Positions 61,671 through 64,000 of a stretch of DNA of 64,000 bases are shown here, piece after piece. This stretch comes from Cyanobacteria bacterium SIG30 (GTDB lineage Bacteria; Cyanobacteriota; Vampirovibrionia; Gastranaerophilales; Gastranaerophilaceae). Below the pieces are notes generated by a model. It made no database searches. It was not told the DNA's origin and saw nothing but the letters and a program-made list of their open reading frames with translations. How positions within the stretch are numbered: position 1 is the first letter of the stretch; every line of letters begins with the position of its first letter. The position numbers and the translations under genes are program-made. The stretch is taken from NCBI GenBank assembly GCA_015152475.1, contig SUTW01000001.1, positions 248,001 to 312,000 on the forward strand, given 5' to 3'.

Positions 61671-62777
61671 ATGAATTTTATGAAAAAGGTTTTTAGTTTA
61701 ATTCTTGTTTTCTTTATTTTGTTTGCGCAACCAACTTTTGCAAGCATTAAAGGTCATATTGAGCATACGGATGAAAATGAAATTCAATTAGATAAAGAAT
61801 TATTTACAGGTGAAGTTGAAGTCCTTAAAGAAGATAAAACGGTTGAAGTTACTGTTTCTCAGGTTTTAAGTTCTGGCTATACTCAGGCAGGGGACGAATT
61901 TTTTGCAGAAATTTCACAGGATATATATGGCGATAAAGGCATGATAATTCCAGTTGGTTCTGTTGCTCATGGTGTTGTAAATACTATTGTTGAACCTAAA
62001 AATATGGGAAGAGACGGCTGGGTTATATTGGACTTTGATTATCTTGTGACTCCAGATGGCAGACAAATTCCAATTAAGGGCTCTATAACAACAAAAGATT
62101 CTAAACCAAAAGCAATTGTTAAAGGCGTTGCAGAACATACTGGTTATACTTTGGCAGGTGGACTTGTTGGCGGTTTTTTTGCGCTGAATTTCTTAGGACT
62201 TGAAGCTGCAATTGCGTCTCAAGGTTATACGATTGCAGGTGGTGCTGCGATAGGTGGTGCAATCGGTTTGGTTCAGGCAATTAGAAGAAAAGGTGATGGT
62301 GTTTTAATTAAACCTGGAGATCAAATAAAAGTAAAAATGTTGTCTAATATTGAACTTCCAGTTTTTCAGGAAGATGCTTTTAAGCAAGAAGAAGTTATTC
62401 TTGAAGGACTTGATGTTGTAATAAATGACATAAAATACGAAAAAGATCCTTTTGGCGTTGAAAATACAATAACTTTAAAATTACTTATAAAAAATAACAC
62501 CAGGAAAAAGTTTTCTACATTTGACATGTGTTTGGTAAGTGATGTAAATAATGTTTTTCATCCGTCTCCTTTTGGCAGAGACGATTCCTTATGGTTTAGA
62601 GACATTAAACCTGGCGAGGTGGCTATTGGAAATTTATCATTTAGTGTACATGATATAAAAAGAAAACATTGGCTCGTTTTCAATGAAGGTATTACAAGAA
62701 AGCCAGTTGCTAAAATTTCTATTGATAATGCAAAAAAAGAATTGTCAAAAAAGAAAAAAAGAAAATGGTTAAGATAG
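61671..62777 (+). CDS. Exported protein of unknown function with glycine-rich membrane segment
   Basis: From the ATG at 61671, 368 residues: signal peptide (VFSLILVFFILFAQPTFA), a beta-rich domain (about 45-140; QAGDEFFAEISQDIYGDKGM, PVGSVAHGVV, VTPDGRQIPIKGS), a glycine-rich hydrophobic section (YTLAGGLVGGFFAL...GGAAIGGAIGLV) and a C-terminal beta domain with a basic tail (KKKKRKWLR). The first domain resembles the middle domain of the SLH protein at 42.1-43.6 kb. No named family recognised. Cell-envelope location is likely. Confidence 0.85.
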   Translation: MNFMKKVFSLILVFFILFAQPTFASIKGHIEHTDENEIQLDKELFTGEVEVLKEDKTVEVTVSQVLSSGYTQAGDEFFAEISQDIYGDKGMIIPVGSVAHGVVNTIVEPKNMGRDGWVILDFDYLVTPDGRQIPIKGSITTKDSKPKAIVKGVAEHTGYTLAGGLVGGFFALNFLGLEAAIASQGYTIAGGAAIGGAIGLVQAIRRKGDGVLIKPGDQIKVKMLSNIELPVFQEDAFKQEEVILEGLDVVINDIKYEKDPFGVENTITLKLLIKNNTRKKFSTFDMCLVSDVNNVFHPSPFGRDDSLWFRDIKPGEVAIGNLSFSVHDIKRKHWLVFNEGITRKPVAKISIDNAKKELSKKKKRKWLR

Positions 62778-62837
62778 GTTAATTTTATTCTTAAAAAGGG
62801 CAATAAAAATTATTCAGATGTTTTATGAGAGTAGATT

Positions 62838-64000
62838 ATGAAAGTTCCAAGTGTTCAAATAAATCAAAATATAACATCTTTTAAACCAGTTGAAAAAACA
62901 ACTGTTATTAATAATGTCCCAAATGAACCAAAAAGTGGCAAAAAAAGGAAAATTGCTGCCTGGACACTTGGTTCTGCAACTGCCATAGGCGTTGCATCAG
63001 TTTTATTGCAACCAAGATTTTTTGGCAAAAAAGTAACACAATTTTTTAGTGAATATGGACACAAAATCCAAGATAGTTTAAATGGTTCTTCAATATTAGA
63101 GAATGGAGAAAAAATTACAAAAGGCGCAAAAAAATTCTCTAATAAATTTTTTAATTTTTCTAATAACCTTACAACTGCCAAAGACGTTTATGCTAAATCA
63201 TTTACTGATAAAATTCCTTTTTTAAGAAAGTTTGATGATCTTACAGCAAAATTATATGAAAAAACCGGAAGAAAGATGGTTAGTGGAGCATATGCTAAAA
63301 CACAAGCACTTTCATCTGCTCTTGATTCAAAAATTTTAAGAAAACTTGATAATATTAGTGATTTATCAAGAGAGATAAAAATAGGTAATGAAGTAAGAAC
63401 CAAAGCAGAATGGGTTGAAATTGCTAAAAATATTATCAAAAAAAGACAAGATGCTGTATCTGATTTAACATCTCAAGCATCACAAGATAGCAGATTCCAA
63501 AAAATCGGAGAAATTACTAGCGGAATTGCAAAAAAAGTAAGAGATTTTATTTCTTTTCCAAGTGAACTTAAAACAAAAAATCCAAAAGGAATTACGAAAA
63601 AATTCACCGATAACTTTATTTCAGAAGAATTATTAAGCGCTGATAAAGAAAAATTTGTTACAGATTTAATTTCAAAGAAAAATGCTATTTTATCTTCTGA
63701 CGGGGCTTCAAAAGGTCTAACAGAAAAGTTAGATGTTATCCTTAATGGTTTATTTGATGGCAAAAAAGATTTAGATATTAAACTTTCGAATATGCGTTTT
63801 AAAAATGCTCTTGAAAAATCAATAAAAATGGAAGGTAACGATTTATTTGACAAGATGCGTGACATTAAACATGGTTGTGCGCAAATGGATGTACTTTCAA
63901 TACTTGGAACTATGGGTTTAACAGGTGTTTATTTAGGGCAAGCAAAATCTAAACAAGAAAGAGTTTCAGTTTCGCTTACAAGTGGAATTCCTTTGCTTGT
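62838..64000 (+). CDS. Lineage-type membrane protein, 3' end outside window
   Basis: The plus strand is open from the ATG at 62838 to the window end (387 codons); the track shows only antisense shadows because no stop is reached. The N-terminus MKVPSVQINQNITSFKP carries a short SFK motif like those in the protein at 32.7 kb. A hydrophobic segment (AAWTLGSATAIGVASVLL) is followed by a long polar, helical, lysine-rich body, and a second hydrophobic segment (LSILGTMGLTGVYLG) appears near the edge. No family recognised. It follows the exported protein by 60 bases, with only weak GAGAG before the ATG. Confidence 0.85.
   Translation, partial: MKVPSVQINQNITSFKPVEKTTVINNVPNEPKSGKKRKIAAWTLGSATAIGVASVLLQPRFFGKKVTQFFSEYGHKIQDSLNGSSILENGEKITKGAKKFSNKFFNFSNNLTTAKDVYAKSFTDKIPFLRKFDDLTAKLYEKTGRKMVSGAYAKTQALSSALDSKILRKLDNISDLSREIKIGNEVRTKAEWVEIAKNIIKKRQDAVSDLTSQASQDSRFQKIGEITSGIAKKVRDFISFPSELKTKNPKGITKKFTDNFISEELLSADKEKFVTDLISKKNAILSSDGASKGLTEKLDVILNGLFDGKKDLDIKLSNMRFKNALEKSIKMEGNDLFDKMRDIKHGCAQMDVLSILGTMGLTGVYLGQAKSKQERVSVSLTSGIPLL

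Noticed and set aside
62864-63865. Three minus-strand ORFs of 83-130 residues near the window end
   Set aside because: They are antisense shadows of a plus-strand frame that is open from 62838 to the end of the window and has a sensible protein composition.

Overview
The window is about 64 kb of a very AT-rich (roughly 30% GC by eye), gene-dense bacterial chromosome. It most resembles the gut branch of the Cyanobacteriota (Melainabacteria/Vampirovibrionia, Gastranaerophilales-like). The clues are inferences from protein character, not a placement by alignment: an SSB of the short cyanobacterial type, an S-layer-homology protein, pilin-like proteins that begin with an FTLAEVLITLAIIGVVAALTIP segment, a Kdo/LPS pathway with an LptD-like protein (so a diderm cell), a B12-dependent ribonucleotide reductase, and a PilM-PilN fusion. 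I see no rRNA, tRNA, CRISPR array or insertion sequence.

Layout. 1-2.9 kb: 5' end of a possible PLP decarboxylase, ligA and a SIMPL-domain protein. 3-6.2 kb: a c-di-GMP/two-component operon (PilZ protein, sensor kinase, REC-HD-GYP regulator). 6.4-11.2 kb: smc-scpA-scpB. 11.3-12.1 kb: pilin-like gene. 12.1-18.3 kb: eda, Kdo genes (kdsD, kdsC, kdsA) and a recA-galE-rmlA operon. 18.4-25 kb: flhB, MBL hydrolase, secG, nnrD, lptD-like and an M23 peptidase preceded by an unlisted 35-residue membrane protein. 25.2-31.6 kb: a seven-gene operon (TPR, Tic20-like, HAD phosphatase, TPR, lysC, tilS, hpt). 31.6-34.8 kb: gshB-like gene and two lineage-type membrane proteins. 34.9-41.8 kb: hom-thrC, a repeat protein, a phosphohexomutase and nrdJ. 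42-44.5 kb: SLH protein and a frameshifted second pilin-like gene. 44.6-48.7 kb: tatD, an unknown gene, tlyA, another unknown gene and spmA-spmB. 48.7-51.7 kb: a small phage-type cassette (tail-fibre-like, DUF4376-like, membrane protein, separate Rep-like gene). 51.8-57.2 kb: rlmN, pdxA with a DUF1537 kinase, ssb, sigma factor and rlmB. 57.3-60.4 kb: pilMN fusion, pilO and a MshEN-motif protein. 60.5-64 kb: fthC with an unlisted small ORF, hit, an exported protein and a truncated lineage-type membrane protein.

Themes. Envelope building (Kdo, sugar nucleotides, LptD, M23, SecG, SLH) and type IV pilus functions (PilMNO, pilin-like proteins, c-di-GMP proteins) dominate. Many transcription units appear to start with a TATAAT-like box ending only 6-7 bases before the ATG, with no Shine-Dalgarno sequence, which predicts widespread leaderless mRNAs. 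Operon-internal genes, in contrast, usually have good Shine-Dalgarno sequences and often overlap by 1-17 bases. The most attractive items for follow-up are these leaderless promoters, the recA/kdsA palindrome with two opposed -10 boxes, the LptD-like gene that may start at a non-AUG codon, the PilMN fusion with a neighbouring MshEN-motif protein, the isolated tail-fibre cassette, and two small ORFs missed by the track.
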